From: Eledone cirrhosa
Lineage: Eukaryota > Mollusca > Cephalopoda > Octopoda > Eledonidae
DNA length: 64,000 nt
Direction of reading: 5' to 3'
Assembly: GCA_964016885.1 (NCBI GenBank)
Contig: OZ024740.1
Coordinates: 300,628,709 to 300,692,708 of the forward strand
The notes beneath the pieces are model-generated. The model did no database searches and was not told where the DNA came from. It saw nothing but the letters and a program-made list of their open reading frames with translations. The position numbers and the translations under genes are program-made. This document shows positions 11,926-23,639 of this stretch, in pieces. Position 1 is the first letter of the stretch, and each line of letters begins with the position of its first letter.

Positions 11926-12228
11926 ATAACAATGCCACATCTGAATTCCTCACCACCATTAACACTTCATCTCTAGGTCTTATCAGCATATAAGTAACCC
12001 CACAGCATCACACTATGTGATCAACTCTTCACTCTACCTAACTCCTTTTTAAGTCAAACTTTATACTATACAATAACTATTAGGAATAAACATAAAACTA
12101 ACACTATTTAATATAACCTCTATATCTTGCTTATATTATATTCAGGAATGGATAAATAATAATATGATGAGACACTTAATGTGGTATAGGAAAATAAATT
12201 ATATTTATAATTAAATATATAAATTAAT
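11926..12228. other. Probable 3' region of the decayed PLE
   Basis: AT-rich and non-coding. A phrase near 12130-12215 (TATTCAGGAATGGATA...) has a diverged direct relative at 12525-12600, on the far side of the SINE. Confidence 0.4.
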
Positions 12229-12412
12229 GTGGATTGGCAGTATCGGTCGAGGGTCGGACGCCATGCTTTCCAGCATAGTTACGTCCCTTTACGATCTGAG
12301 TGCAAATCCCGCCGAGGTTGACTTTGCCTTTCATCCTTACGGGGTCGATAAAATAAAGCACCAGTAATGCACTGGGTAATTGCTGGCCTTGTGCCTAAAG
12401 TAGAAATAATTA
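12229..12412 (+). mobile_element. tRNA-derived SINE (octopus OR2-like)
   Basis: The tRNA-like head starts GTGGATTGGCAG. A box B-like GAGTGCAAATCCCGCC follows, then the body phrase CCTTACGGGGTCGATAAAAT and the tail GCCTTGTGCC...TAGAAATAATTA. Such SINEs are transcribed by Pol III and moved by a partner LINE. The family name is from memory. This is a complete but diverged copy. Confidence 0.88.
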
Positions 12413-13553
12413 TATATATGAAATTCACTTATAACATAATATAATGTATATTGATAGAACAACAGATTTAACTAGTTAGATCTATAAACAACTATACCTT
12501 ATTACCAATTTCCTATACATATACTTTATTCAGTAATGGATAGAAAACAATATAATGACACCTCTAATATAAAATAGATTATATTTAAAATTAAACACAA
12601 ACAAATAGCATTATATAAAAGGGATTCCCTTATAACACAATATAATCTATAGCAGCACAAATAATGTAATTGGAGCTGTATACATCTATACATTTTTCTA
12701 AATTCATTTACAATGTAATCACTAGTTACCTCCCTTTTCGTGTTAGCTCCCCATAATATAGATCAAACTCACTTCCGCAAATTAAACCGTTAGAGAAACC
12801 ACTCCACATCAAATCGAACCCCGGATAACAATATATTACCACCGGTATACAATCCATGGCTGCGAATGATTAAATACAGTCACTAAAATAAAACATAGCC
12901 AATGTAATTGAAAACATAGCAATACAATTGATACTCTCAGCACATACACATTTGAACATTACAGAAACAATTATCACACTACACCCACCATAAACTAATA
13001 ATTTTAGTACAAAAACAGCTTTGCCTGCTTATAAACATATGTTGTTTTATGTGATACCTTTGTCTCTCAGAAATTATATATGCCTATTAACGTTGCTTGT
13101 TCCTTCCTGTATATGTCTATTGCATTCGCACTCTCTATACCCTTGCATATGTACTGATAGTGTCCTCTACCTTAATATCTATAATTGTTATACTAATCTC
13201 TGTCGCATGCATTCCACTCTGTGTCTTTATAAATTTAATTTTTAATTTTAATTATTGTACAATTCTCTGTGAAATATATGTCGTATCCATTGCACTCTGT
13301 AAATATGAAACTGTTGTTGGCAACATTAATATCCATGTATCTATATAATTGTTCAGTTGAATAGGAGGTTAATTATATGTACAAACATATTGATTCCAAA
13401 CGATAGTTTAGAAGAAACGATTGTCAGCAATAAAATGATTTGAACATAGCTTTGATTATTGTGTAACTTATATTCCGGCTCTGTTAAACATCTGATGCAT
13501 TTACATTGAGTTATTTTTCTTACTGATAATAAGGTAGTAGTAATTTACTGACC
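12413..13553. other. AT-rich DNA, diverged repeats, no gene
   Basis: 12525-12600 repeats the pre-SINE phrase at 12130-12215. 13100-13330 has loosely repeated 'TTGCATTCGCACTCT'-like phrases, and the short hydrophobic frames there lack homologues I recognise. Confidence 0.4.
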
Positions 13554-13598
13554 TTTCCTGTTTATAGTTGTATATAGTGTATACATAGCTATAAATAG

Positions 13599-13604
<6 letters not shown>
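13554..13604 (+). repeat. 50 bp direct repeat, right copy
   Basis: Near-identical to 9413-9463 with two A/G differences in the shared core. It runs into the compound microsatellite. Confidence 0.8.
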
Positions 13605-13912
<308 letters not shown>

Positions 13913-14018
13913 GAGCTATAACTATGATACTTTTTTTTTAGTTATATACATACATGCATTATTTCAGTAGGAAGGGTAAATGAAAGGAGAGTGCTCTATG
14001 TAAGTTACAGAACTATTT

Positions 14019-14221
14019 AGTTATTTAATAAACAACATAAGACAATTATTCCATTTACCAAAGATTAGACGAAGACAGACGAGCTCAACACAGATGTCTG
14101 AAATTGCTCATCAGAATGAAAACATCAATATCGACGTAAGATATTTTACGCCCATATTACAATCTATATATGTAACCTGTGGTAAATGGAATAATTGTCT
14201 TATGTTGTTTATTACATAACT
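14019..14221. mobile_element. Small foldback element with about 42 bp inverted arms
   Basis: Left arm 14019-14060 and right arm 14180-14221 are inverted copies (GGTAAATGGAATAATTGTCT is on the plus strand of the right arm). (TA)n follows at 14221. The arm sequence also occurs once at 63742-63780 downstream of a hammerhead. The right arm starts 3-4 bases before the position equivalent to that hammerhead's cut site. Confidence 0.75.
14049..14122 (-). ncRNA. Decayed hammerhead motif lacking the GAAA box
   Basis: Minus strand: UUUUCAUU, CUGAUGA (14114-14108), a long insert, then GGUA and AAUGGAA (near 14056-14049), which can pair with UUUUCAUU using one G-U pair. It is homologous in its outer parts to the intact motif at 63692-63751, but no GAAA follows hairpin II. 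Predicted inactive. Confidence 0.5.
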
Positions 14222-14249
14222 ATATATATACTCTTTAGTTTTGGACAGC

Positions 14250-15420
14250 TTATTGGGCAATGATTCATCTCCAATTTACATTAGCAGCTGCAACATCTTG
14301 CGTAGTTTCCCAGTGCAATCTAATTCGCTGGAAATCTCCTTTGAAAGTTGAGAGCCAGGGTTTCTAGGGTCTCCTTTTTTCTGCTTGCCACCGATTGAGA
14401 TCCATTCCATTGCCAGAGGGAGCTTCTGGTACACAGACATGCGCAGAATGGAATGTATCCATCGAATTTTAGCCGCCATTCAGCGACATTAGCCTCTCTT
14501 TTCTTCTCTTCAGGACCTAAATATTAGTATTCCGGTCTCGCTAAGTGGTTTTCAGGAATTCTCTAGCGGATCTTAATTGGAAAACATTGAGATTCTTTAG
14601 AAACTTTGCAGTCATTTCCCAGGTTTCACTTGCATATATGGCAGATTATAATGCTGTTGAAGAGCTGCAGTTTGATGGGTGTGGAGATTATTTGCGATGG
14701 CCAAATGTTTCTCATGCGCTGTAATACTCCCGGTTGCCTTCCAATTCTGCAGTAATTAAAAAGCTCAGTGAAGCCTTTATTGGAGATTATGCTGTCCAAA
14801 TAGATGAATTTGGTGACCTTTTCTATTGCCTGTGTTTCAATATGCACTTTCGCAACAATTATTTTGCACACTTCCACCACTTTGATCTTTTCACTGTTAA
14901 TTTGCAGTCCAATTTTGTATGCATATTCTTCTGTGTCGACATTGCTTAAATCTGTCTAATGTTGTTCTCCAGTAATTGTTTCTACTATTCGCACAAGGCC
15001 AGCATGTTGTTTTCCAATAATGCCAAATCATCAGCGAAATCTAAATCAGTCACTTTCCGAGAGTCAGACCATTTGATACCAAAGTTTTGCATCTGAACAT
15101 GAATTTCCATGAATTTCCGCATGACAAAATCAATGACCAGTGAGAAAAAACGATAGGGGCCACAATGCAGCCCAGTCGCACACCTGTGTGGATCTGTAAG
15201 AAACATGTGGTGCCATTTGCAACTTTGACACAAAAGCTTGATTCCAGTAAATATTTTTGAAGACATTAATGAAATTTATCTTGAATGGCACATTAAATTC
15301 CAGACTCTGCTCCACAGCTTTTCGAAGAGTAAATATATGACATGTGCAGTACCAATCTGGTTCTCGTGCATCGAAAGGTGCAGCCATGTGTAGAATGTTA
15401 CGTAATGATAGTACACATTA
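14250..15420 (-). pseudogene. Decayed LINE reverse transcriptase (EN-type non-LTR)
   Basis: Minus-strand fragments in several frames. 15387-15130 matches a post-motif A region (PFKINFINVFKNIYW). 15266-14985 has a QGC-like region followed by FGIKWSDSRKVTDLDFADDLALLE, where FADD is motif C. 14880-14626 resembles the post-RT stretch (FIYLDSIISNKGF, RMRNIWPSQII). 14479-14276 recalls the C-terminal 'RWLGHVLRM' region (RWIHSILRM). No endonuclease part is visible and the 5' end is lost. The clade is uncertain; RTE- or CR1-like are possible. Confidence 0.75.
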
Positions 15421-16300
15421 CGTAAACAAGGAATTGGGCCGTTTCATCAGTGGGAATTAGCCTCACTGTTAAGGAAAAACAAAAAAAGGCGTGCTAGCTC
15501 TCTCAGGTGCTGGTGTCAAATATGCATATATATTATATATATATACGAAACTAACTATAATACGTAAATGGGAAACATAACTCTAACAGAAAAAAGTCGA
15601 TAACATATACAACCCTACACAAGATTGCAACAACGAAGACAAAAGAAGAACAACCAATAATGAGTTCAAAATAAACATACAGCAAGTTCGGTATAACCGA
15701 AGAAGAACCATCACACCATGCCGAAATCAAAATCGGAAGGATTTAAAAAAAAAAAAAAAAAAAACGTAAATAAAGAAACGTTCACATCTTGGAACATTGC
15801 GGAAAATAGGAACAAAGCTGGAACTTACCCAGAAAATTACAAATAAAACTAATAACTAAGGAAGAAGAACAACAATGAAAACTGGGAGGACAAATTTTAC
15901 TCAACAAAAGAGGGAAATTGAACTTTTGAAATTTTAGAGCCATTGCATATGAACTAAAATACAAAGATATTGACCAATAGATGTATGAGAAATGTGCTAA
16001 AAATAGGTAAAAAACCGAACTTATAAACCCTACTAAAACTCTAGAAACAAATCTGTGAGAAACCAGAAATGATATCATTTCACGATGGATAAAAAGTGAA
16101 AACTGGTTCCTAGAATATAAAATTTAACAAAAGAAGACACTTTACAAACCATCAAACCCAACACATCCAAACGACATAGATCATTTACCTGGTCTAAATG
16201 TATACATAAACAACTACAACAGAAAACCACATACACAATCACTACAATATTGACAATCACAAAATAATTCCCCAAGAAATCAAATTCCAAAATAAAAAAG
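15421..16300. other. Unrecognised, with an A-run
   Basis: 15439-15500 is a repeat-like phrase. An A run of about 20 lies at 15746. Weak open frames on the minus strand (16078-15782, 16428-16075) are hydrophobic and match nothing I know. Confidence 0.4.
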
Positions 16301-16301
16301 T

Positions 16302-16341
16302 ACCCTAACCCAACCCTAACCCTAACCCCAACACTAACCCA
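16302..16341 (-). repeat. Interstitial telomere-like (CCCTAA)n tract
   Basis: Imperfect tandem CCCTAA/CCCAACA units, equal to TTAGGG on the minus strand. About six units with variants. It is far too short and too internal to be a telomere. Confidence 0.8.
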
Positions 16342-17076
16342 TAACATAAACGCTATGGACTGTTCCAACAAAATCCTTACACATGATCGACTATAACAGG
16401 TACGACAAATTAATATGTAAGTAGACAATGACTAATGACTTTTAGATGGGATCAATCAATTTACACACATCTTAATATAAACGTATATATACTTGCACCA
16501 CACACAAACGCCACAAAATAAATGGAAGTATCATAAATCCCAAGAACACCTGGACTAAAACCCTTTTTCCACCTCTGTTTTAGTCCCTTTAAATTCTCCT
16601 TTTAATTATGATTATACATATACTTATTTCTTACTTTTATTTACATAACCTAAAATTAAATTTGATTCAACCCTACTTATTCACACACACTCATATCAAG
16701 CAATGAACTGTTATCCACCCCTAGTTATATCCAGCTACGAAAAAAGGAACCTGGATATAATTTGAGCTTTTGACAATAATACTCCCCATCTAAAGGCACA
16801 GACAGACACATACAGGACAGAAAAACTTCCGCCTTTAGAAATGCCGTCTCTCATTTACAACCAAGGCTAGCATTAACTGATGAGGTGACATTTGGGCATA
16901 GTCTGCTCGGTAGAACACTAAATTGGCAGACTGTCTCCGAATCGGATCGGTCCACTATTTTCAATTTTCAGTTTCTTTCTAACTTCTATCATTTATTCCC
17001 TGTTTGGGTTCAACGTAATCCTATTCCATAATTCTTCAAACAACACCTGATGAAATAAGGAAAACGTGTTATTCCA
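16342..17076. other. No recognisable feature
   Basis: AT-rich DNA. 17040-17078 contains CUGAUGA and GAAA but not in a foldable hammerhead arrangement. Confidence 0.4.
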
Positions 17077-17107
17077 CATATATATATATATATATATATA
17101 ATATATA
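17077..17107. repeat. (TA)n microsatellite
   Basis: TA run about 38 bases downstream (minus strand) of the hammerhead cut site at 17146/17145. Confidence 0.9.
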
Positions 17108-17138
17108 AGATCAAAAGATGGTTAAAGGAGTTCCATGT

Positions 17139-17207
17139 ATTTTATTATGCGCATTTCAAAAACAAACATCATCATGCAATAATATTTGTGTTTTCATCAG
17201 ATAAAAC
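17139..17207 (-). ncRNA. Hammerhead ribozyme motif, type I, palindromic helix III
   Basis: Minus strand: GUUUUAU (17207-17201), CUGAUGA (17200-17194), hairpin II with CAAAUAU opposite AUGUUUG (7 pairs including one G-U) plus three outer A-U pairs, GAAA (17157-17154), helix III UGCGCA inside the palindrome AUGCGCAU, A17, then AUAAAAU (17145-17139). Helix I pairs 7 of 7 with one G-U. No protein-coding element is attached, so this resembles a retrozyme or a PLE remnant. Confidence 0.8.
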
Positions 17208-17815
17208 GGGAGGACATGACATGAAGGCTAAAAAACACTTGTGGATAGTGCAGTTTTAAATCAACATATGAAAAGTAATTTTAGATTGATGTGTGATATT
17301 GGGAAAAAATATTTTATTTAGAGAGGGGGGGGGGGGTGGAAAGGATGAAAAAAGGGGAGGAGATGAGAGTGAAGGTGGAGAGGGAGAGATGGGTGATAGA
17401 GAGAAAGAGATAGTTTTTATAACTGAGAAAAGATATATTGTTTTACATAGAGAGGTTGAAAACCGTTGGAAGATAATGTATAAATTAAAAGAATTTGAAA
17501 ATTAACGAAGGGAAAAATATGTACGAAGAAGGAGAGGGAGTTAATATGTATTGAGATTAAAAAGTTTGATGATAGAGAGAAAAAAATAATAATTGCGGAT
17601 GAATATTCTAACATCAAAAAAATTGTGTGTATGTTTACTAGTATTATGGAAATTTGAAAATTAACGAAGAGAAAAAATTATTAAGGTTTGTGTATTGAAG
17701 GATTTGAGAAAAATAATGTGAAGTTAAGGTTTGTATATTGAAGGAATTGATAATATGTGCGAAGAAAGAGTTAATATCTGCATTGCTTTATTGTACTACA
17801 ATAAAACTCACCTCC

Positions 17816-17817
<2 letters not shown>
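17208..17817. other. Purine-rich stretch with G-run
   Basis: 17322-17420 is GA-rich with an unbroken run of about 13 G near 17324. The phrase 'TTGTGTATTGAAGGA' recurs near 17689 and 17730. No gene is supported. Confidence 0.5.
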
Positions 17818-17880
<63 letters not shown>

Positions 17881-17894
17881 TTATATATATATAT
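17818..17894. repeat. (TA)n microsatellite
   Basis: TA run followed by GT-rich DNA to about 17940. Confidence 0.95.
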
Positions 17895-17940
17895 GTGTGT
17901 GTATGTGTAGGTGTAGGTGTCCGTTTGTGTGCGTGTAGAT

Positions 17941-18580
17941 GTTTGTGTCTACTTGTCAGAATATATGTGAAATTAAAATAAGTTGTGATGTTAATTTGTA
18001 TAAGTAATCATTTAAATGGAAAGAAAATGTTTCATATTCAGGTCATATTTTAAAGAGTGTATTATATATTACTCGGATTGTTTCAGACCTCTCTATTTCT
18101 TTCTTTGTTGTGTACAAATTTGGTTAAAACAGTCCATGCTTTAGAGAAAATAGTTTTACCATTCATCACAGAGTTTATTGCGTCAAAAACAATTTCACCA
18201 TATTTCTCGAAATGTAACCGAATAAACTATGTGATATGTTTTCTCAGAAGAGTCAGGAAATAAAAATAATTTGCAAATCTTAATGCAAGAATAGGAGAAA
18301 TTTACATGAACTTTCAAGACAACAAATATACAAGTTTATATATTACCACAGTTTTACGCATATACACGTAAAGGATAATGTCATGTTATTAACCACCTTA
18401 CATAATCACACACACATGCTGAAAGGAACAGGAAGTGAGAACGCAAGATGGTGAGAGAGAACGAGAGAACGAGATGCAGTCTAAATGTATTTATAAAATG
18501 CAAATATTTCATGTTATCAATCACCACCTGCATGCATACATTCACAAACATGTATATTTATGGATGTTACACATACACAC
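17941..18580. other. No recognisable feature
   Basis: AT-rich DNA. Short open frames only, none with recognisable content. Confidence 0.4.
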
Positions 18581-18662
18581 ACACACACACATATATATAT
18601 ATAAATATATATAAATATATATATATATATAAATATATATAAATATATATATATATATATAA

Positions 18663-18745
<83 letters not shown>
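18572..18745. repeat. (CA)n then (TA)n/(AAATA) microsatellite
   Basis: Short CA run, then TA blocks broken by AAATATAT units every 20-30 bp. Confidence 0.95.
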
Positions 18746-18748
<3 letters not shown>

Positions 18749-20285
18749 ATACAGGAGTTAAACAGACATGTATCTAATTGCAGGAAGCAATATCATGTTT
18801 TCATTCATAGAAGTAGAAAAAATAGAATAGAAAGGCGAATTCTAGTGATTATAGAAAAGGGAGTTACTGCTGTAACTCCATCCCTCCTCAGTGGCTGAAA
18901 TGTACTTAACATAAAAGGTGAAATAATTCACACCGAATATTGACCTTCTTTCGTGTACAAAATAGAATATATAAAGAATCAATTCAGGTTGATAACCTAC
19001 AATACTTCAACTGTTTTTACTGTTAAAACATCACATGGAATTCCTAGACGATAACATGAATTGTATATAACGGAACAATAGTCCTTTTATTCCTTCATTT
19101 TTAGATACATAGGACGATTTCAAATACAATCTTTTCAATTACGTGCGGTATATTTTATGTAAGAAATGACGCATCACTTTCAAATGGGAATATTTTTTTC
19201 CATAACACAGGACCTATTTTTTATGAAATCATATCAATTTAATATATGATAGATCTTACGATATTCGTGTTCTTCGAAAGATAGAGAAAAGACGTCGTAA
19301 TGCATATAAGATTGTAACCAAAACGATGTGTGAGTCAAATAACAAAGGAAGAATTATGTGTAAGGGAAAGGGAAGGGAAATTTTGAAAATGAATGGTGGT
19401 ATTCAGAGGGCTATGGCGATATGAAAATAAATGTTTTGCGTTGTAATCACACATTTAAGTATCTTTTTCCTTGCCTTTCTTTAAACTATCTTATACATTT
19501 TTTAACGTAGAAAACAAATTTCTATCGTGTGGTCTGCTATGATATTGTGAGATTCTATGTGGCTTTTATTTCGAAGATTATTTTGAAGAAGCCCCATGCT
19601 GACCTTTATCTATGTAGTCGACTATAAGAAAAATATTTCGGTATTATCTGCAAGTTTAATTAATCAAAGTGATTACTCTTCAACACCTGAAGAGATTTTT
19701 TTCTGACTTCATATAAACCGAAGCACAAATGAATAAACAAATTAGAATTTGAAATCAGCTTATTATTACCGTAGGTTATTCTATGTCCATGCAACTTCAA
19801 CTTGGCACATTCAAGGTATCATAAAATTGATTTGAATCTTTTCTTCACTTGATATAATACAGAACCTATTAAATTAAAGTCCTTAAATGGTTTCCTTTTT
19901 CTAGCGGTCTTCAATAAAACATATTTAATGATTCGATAAATTAACCGAACATTTCAGGCGTTAACCTACAGACATAAATTTAATTAACTTTGGTATTTGA
20001 GTCTATAGCTGATAGATAAACCAGGCTCAACAATATAATAACTTGAATATTTGAATGTTTACATGAATGTCGATTAAGATCGAAATGTGTAATATCGATT
20101 CTATTTAGACTCAAGCATTCATTTAATAAAATTACACTAAATTATAGTGAAAGTGTATGGAGATGAATTTGTCTGAATTGATTGAGACCGCAGAATGAAT
20201 TGAGGATTAAACGATCAAATCCATTCAATATTGCTTGGTTCGGTGAAAATCGGCAAAACATGATGTCACGAGGTAATATATAAAA
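18746..20285. other. About 1.5 kb with no recognised element
   Basis: AT-rich, low in simple repeats and free of SINE heads, so one of the few plain stretches in the window. No open frame over about 60 codons and no supported exon. Could be ancient repeat or conserved non-coding DNA. Confidence 0.4.
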
Positions 20286-21480
20286 ATGCCATACATCTGT
20301 TTTCCGACTCTATCTGACACTGCAGGGATAGATTTCACCGGGAAGAGTGAAAGTGACTATCCTGTTCGTTACCTCGTCCGATTTTTTCTACACATGGAGG
20401 TCCGGGCGAAACCAGACTTCAAGCATCTGAACAGGTTTATCCGTCCAGACTCATACGTCTCCGAATAGTGCAGGTTCATTTTTGTTCACTTAACCTTTTC
20501 TAATTTCTCTAAGAAATTGCAGAACATATCGATTTCCGTGGTATTAAACAACATCATGTCCAGGACGTCCATATATACCTACGCAGCCCTTCGATATCTC
20601 GGTTAGACCGGGATACACTTTAACAGCGCCAGCTTCTGCAGTGCTACCTCGAGAGTCAATACATTCCGGAGGAAAGAGGGCACCATTGAGGGATTAACCC
20701 GTTTGTATTAAACAGTTCCTATAAGTGTCCATTTCTTTTCTCTTCCAGGCAGATGCCGCTATGTATTGAGACGATCTAGTATCTAAAGACGTGAACGAAT
20801 CTAGTTGCCTTCCAGACAACCACCAATTTGCAATACTCTACCCTATCGAATGCTATAGATTGATCCAAATTGAGCAAATTCCCTCGGAAGAAAGATTTCA
20901 ACCCTACGATGTCTATAACCTATCGTATGAGGCGGAGATTGACAGAATCAGAAATGCACATGACTGCGTTTCCTTGGACAGACGCTTGAGAAGCAAAACC
21001 TGGCAAAATCCTATATTCTATGTTAAGCAATGATATTAACTGAAATTTCATATTTAAATACGATCTCGAAGATCCTATGCGATTGGTCCATATTCACTCT
21101 TGCGGATTCGAGAAATCTAGTAGGTAACTCTCAGATAGCTGGAACAGCCTGACCATGATTTTGAGGCTTTTGCAATCCGCTCTTTCCTTCGCTTCTCCGT
21201 CACAGTAACTGTATGTGACCAAGATGCCATCCCAAACAAGATGCCCCACAATCAATAAAGAGCGGGACATTCCAAGGAAGAAAATTGACCGTCAGGCTCC
21301 AATCTAGGAATAGACGGTTACAACTATAAAAGCACCACATGTCAATACTGTTTCTATGACCACCAACTTACGACACGTGTCCAAGTAGATCCACCTATGT
21401 CGAGAGAAAGGTCTTCTTTAAACCACACTGGCATCATGTCACACATTCCCGATCGACATAGAAAAGTGTAGATCTGAATA
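20286..21480 (-). pseudogene. Decayed Tx1-like LINE fragment
   Basis: Diverged minus-strand copy of the LINE at 56.2-62.1 kb. 20838-20890 aligns with its RT motif A DNA (58120-58170; CTATCGAATGCTATAGATTG against the CTATCAAACGCCTTAGATTG of the other copy). 20550-20700 aligns with 57840-57970 around the YADD/QGCPLS region. 21235-21300 aligns with 59465-59525 in the endonuclease. Motif A and endonuclease are only about 400 bp apart here against about 1.3 kb in the long copy, so an internal deletion is likely. No frame is intact. Confidence 0.65.
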
Positions 21481-22774
21481 TCTTCAGGAAGCGGAGCTAG
21501 TGTTCACGTATCGGAAATCTTGGTTTCACTGACGTCTGTTATATCGGGTGTTTCGACGTTCATGTGTAATTCGATTTTCTTTGGTGTGCTTTTTAAAGCC
21601 TACTGCTAGATTTTATATTATAGCTCCTAATGTCACCGGTATAACTCTTCCCTTATATCTTATATATCAAGAAATACATTCTCACCATTTGTAATTTCTG
21701 TTACATTGAATCTTGTGTTCCAAATCGACACTGCTGTTTCTGTGGTGTCACTTTGTGCTATGAAGTATATCACTTTTATATCTCTATACTTGTGTTTTTA
21801 TAGTGCGTCTTCGTTTTGTGGGACATTGTGATGGTGTTAGATTCAGTGGTATTTTTGCTTGCTGTGATTGCTTTTGTTGTTCTCATGATGGTGGTGTTGG
21901 TGTTGGTGTTAAATAGATGTCTCGGTGTGTGGAGTTGGTTTGAATTTCTTGTTTTCCGGCGTGTTGTTGTTGGTGGACAACATGGACTTTTTAAATTAGT
22001 CCTATTTTATTGAGATTTGTTGTGTTTCTCCCTCCTCTTCGCTGAAAATTAATGAGGGATCAGTGTCTTAGACATTGGAAACGGGTGGTGGTCAGTAGAG
22101 TCTTTTGAGTGTCTGTGTGTGTGTAATTTGAAGATGAGCGAATGAGAGACGCCGGGGAAGACCTGGATTAGGAGACTAACCAGGTGGATTTCTTGATAAT
22201 TCTTCTTTGTTGACGTCGGTGGTGGTTGTGGTGGTGGTGGTGGTGGTGCTGGTGCTGGTGGTGTTGCTGCTCTCGTTATTGCTGCTGCTACAGGATTTGA
22301 TTCTACTGTTGAATGAAAGGAGCCATGTATTTACCTGTTTTACTTTGAAGAACATAGGCCCTCATGTGAGTTGTTTCACGGTCTGTTTTCTTTAAACTCC
22401 AGCATGTAGTTCTCCACCACCAGTCGCCCTGTTTACTTCACAAGTAGACTCTCACAACACAAACAACCACCGGTACAATTACCACGAATTTCACTAGCAC
22501 CAGCACCAACACTACCACTATCTCCCTAACTATCAGTATTCCTACCATAACCGGTGGTAATTATAATAACACCGACAGAGGCATTAGTAAAGAAAAGGAA
22601 AGCAAAAACAGTTCCATTATCATAAGCATTTAGAAAATAATTATTAGCATATGTAATAACACGAAGACTGACACCATAGTAAACAATATTAAAAACAACA
22701 ATCATAAAACGTCAACAAAAGCAACTAGAGTATAGAGAAAAATAATTATATAAACGTATGGAGAAATGTGGTTG
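21481..22774. other. GT-rich, then AC-rich unrecognised DNA
   Basis: 22217-22290 is a (GGTGGT)-like stretch giving poly-Val frames. 22430-22560 is CA/ACC-rich. This may be decayed ORF1 of the LINE on its left, whose intact relative also has GT-rich antisense DNA, but I could not align it. Confidence 0.35.
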
Positions 22775-23136
22775 AAGATCATCACGATCAGGTGTAGTAG
22801 CAAATGATGTCAATGCAGCGACACTTCGTCGGTTACCACGACGAGTGTTACATTTGATATGATCAACGGAACAGCCTGCTCGAGAAATTAACGTGCAAAA
22901 GGCTGAGCATTCCACAAACACGTGTGCCTTTAACGTAGTTCCCAGGAAGATTCAGCGTGACACAGGATGTGACATGACTGGCCCTTCGAGTTATAGGTAC
23001 AACTCATTGTTGCCAACTAAGTGAACTGGAGCAACGCGAAATATAATTCTGAAGGACACAGCGTGGTGCCGGTAATCGAACTCACGACCTGACAATCGAG
23101 AGCGGAATATTCTAAGCATACAGCCACGGACCGTCA
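22775..23136 (-). mobile_element. tRNA-derived SINE, second family, with long central domain
   Basis: Read on the minus strand: the head starts near 23136 (CCGTGGCTGTATGC) with a box B-like GTGAGTTCGATTACCGG at 23080-23064. A body follows holding ACAGGATGTGAC (complement) and GCTGAATCTTCCTGGGAACT, then GAACAGCCTGCTCGAG at about 22870 in plus sense. This body resembles the conserved central domains of Ceph- or Meta-type SINEs, which I recall rather than checked. It differs from the OR2-like SINEs elsewhere in the window. Confidence 0.65.
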
Positions 23137-23397
23137 AGTGTTGCCTATACAAACCCGGTAAAAACATAATCGCTTTTTATTCAAATTTAACTGCAACACT
23201 ACATCCACAATGATTTTAAAAAACAATGATCTTAAACAACAGCGACAACAAATGACAGCCTGTTCCAAAATATTTTGAACGAGTATAAATGATAGATTTT
23301 TTAGAGCTTTCCCATATTTCACCTGTCCCACGCTGCATAACTGATTTCATTCAATTATATACAATACTTATTTCTCCCTTATTATCTCTTTCTCTAT

Positions 23398-23538
<141 letters not shown>

Positions 23539-23639
23539 TAGCAGCTGAGCCCGGTTGCACTTCGAGCCACTTTTTATTAAGTTAATAAGTTGAGGGGCGA
23601 CGTGAAGAGAGTGGTTTCACAGAGAGACGTTTGGTAGAG

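Noticed and set aside
12229..12310. A true tRNA gene
   Set aside because: The tRNA-like segment is the head of a SINE: no cloverleaf acceptor stem closes it and the SINE body follows directly. The same holds at the other SINE copies.
15430..15460. CUGAUGAAACGGCC on the minus strand
   Set aside because: No room for hairpin II between CUGAUGA and the following A-rich bases.
16302..16341. A telomere end
   Set aside because: Only about 40 bp, imperfect, with ordinary sequence on both sides.
17040..17078. CUGAUGA followed by GAAA, as a possible hammerhead
   Set aside because: Only six bases separate the two boxes, so hairpin II cannot form. No U-H cut site or helix I partner fits in type I or type III order.
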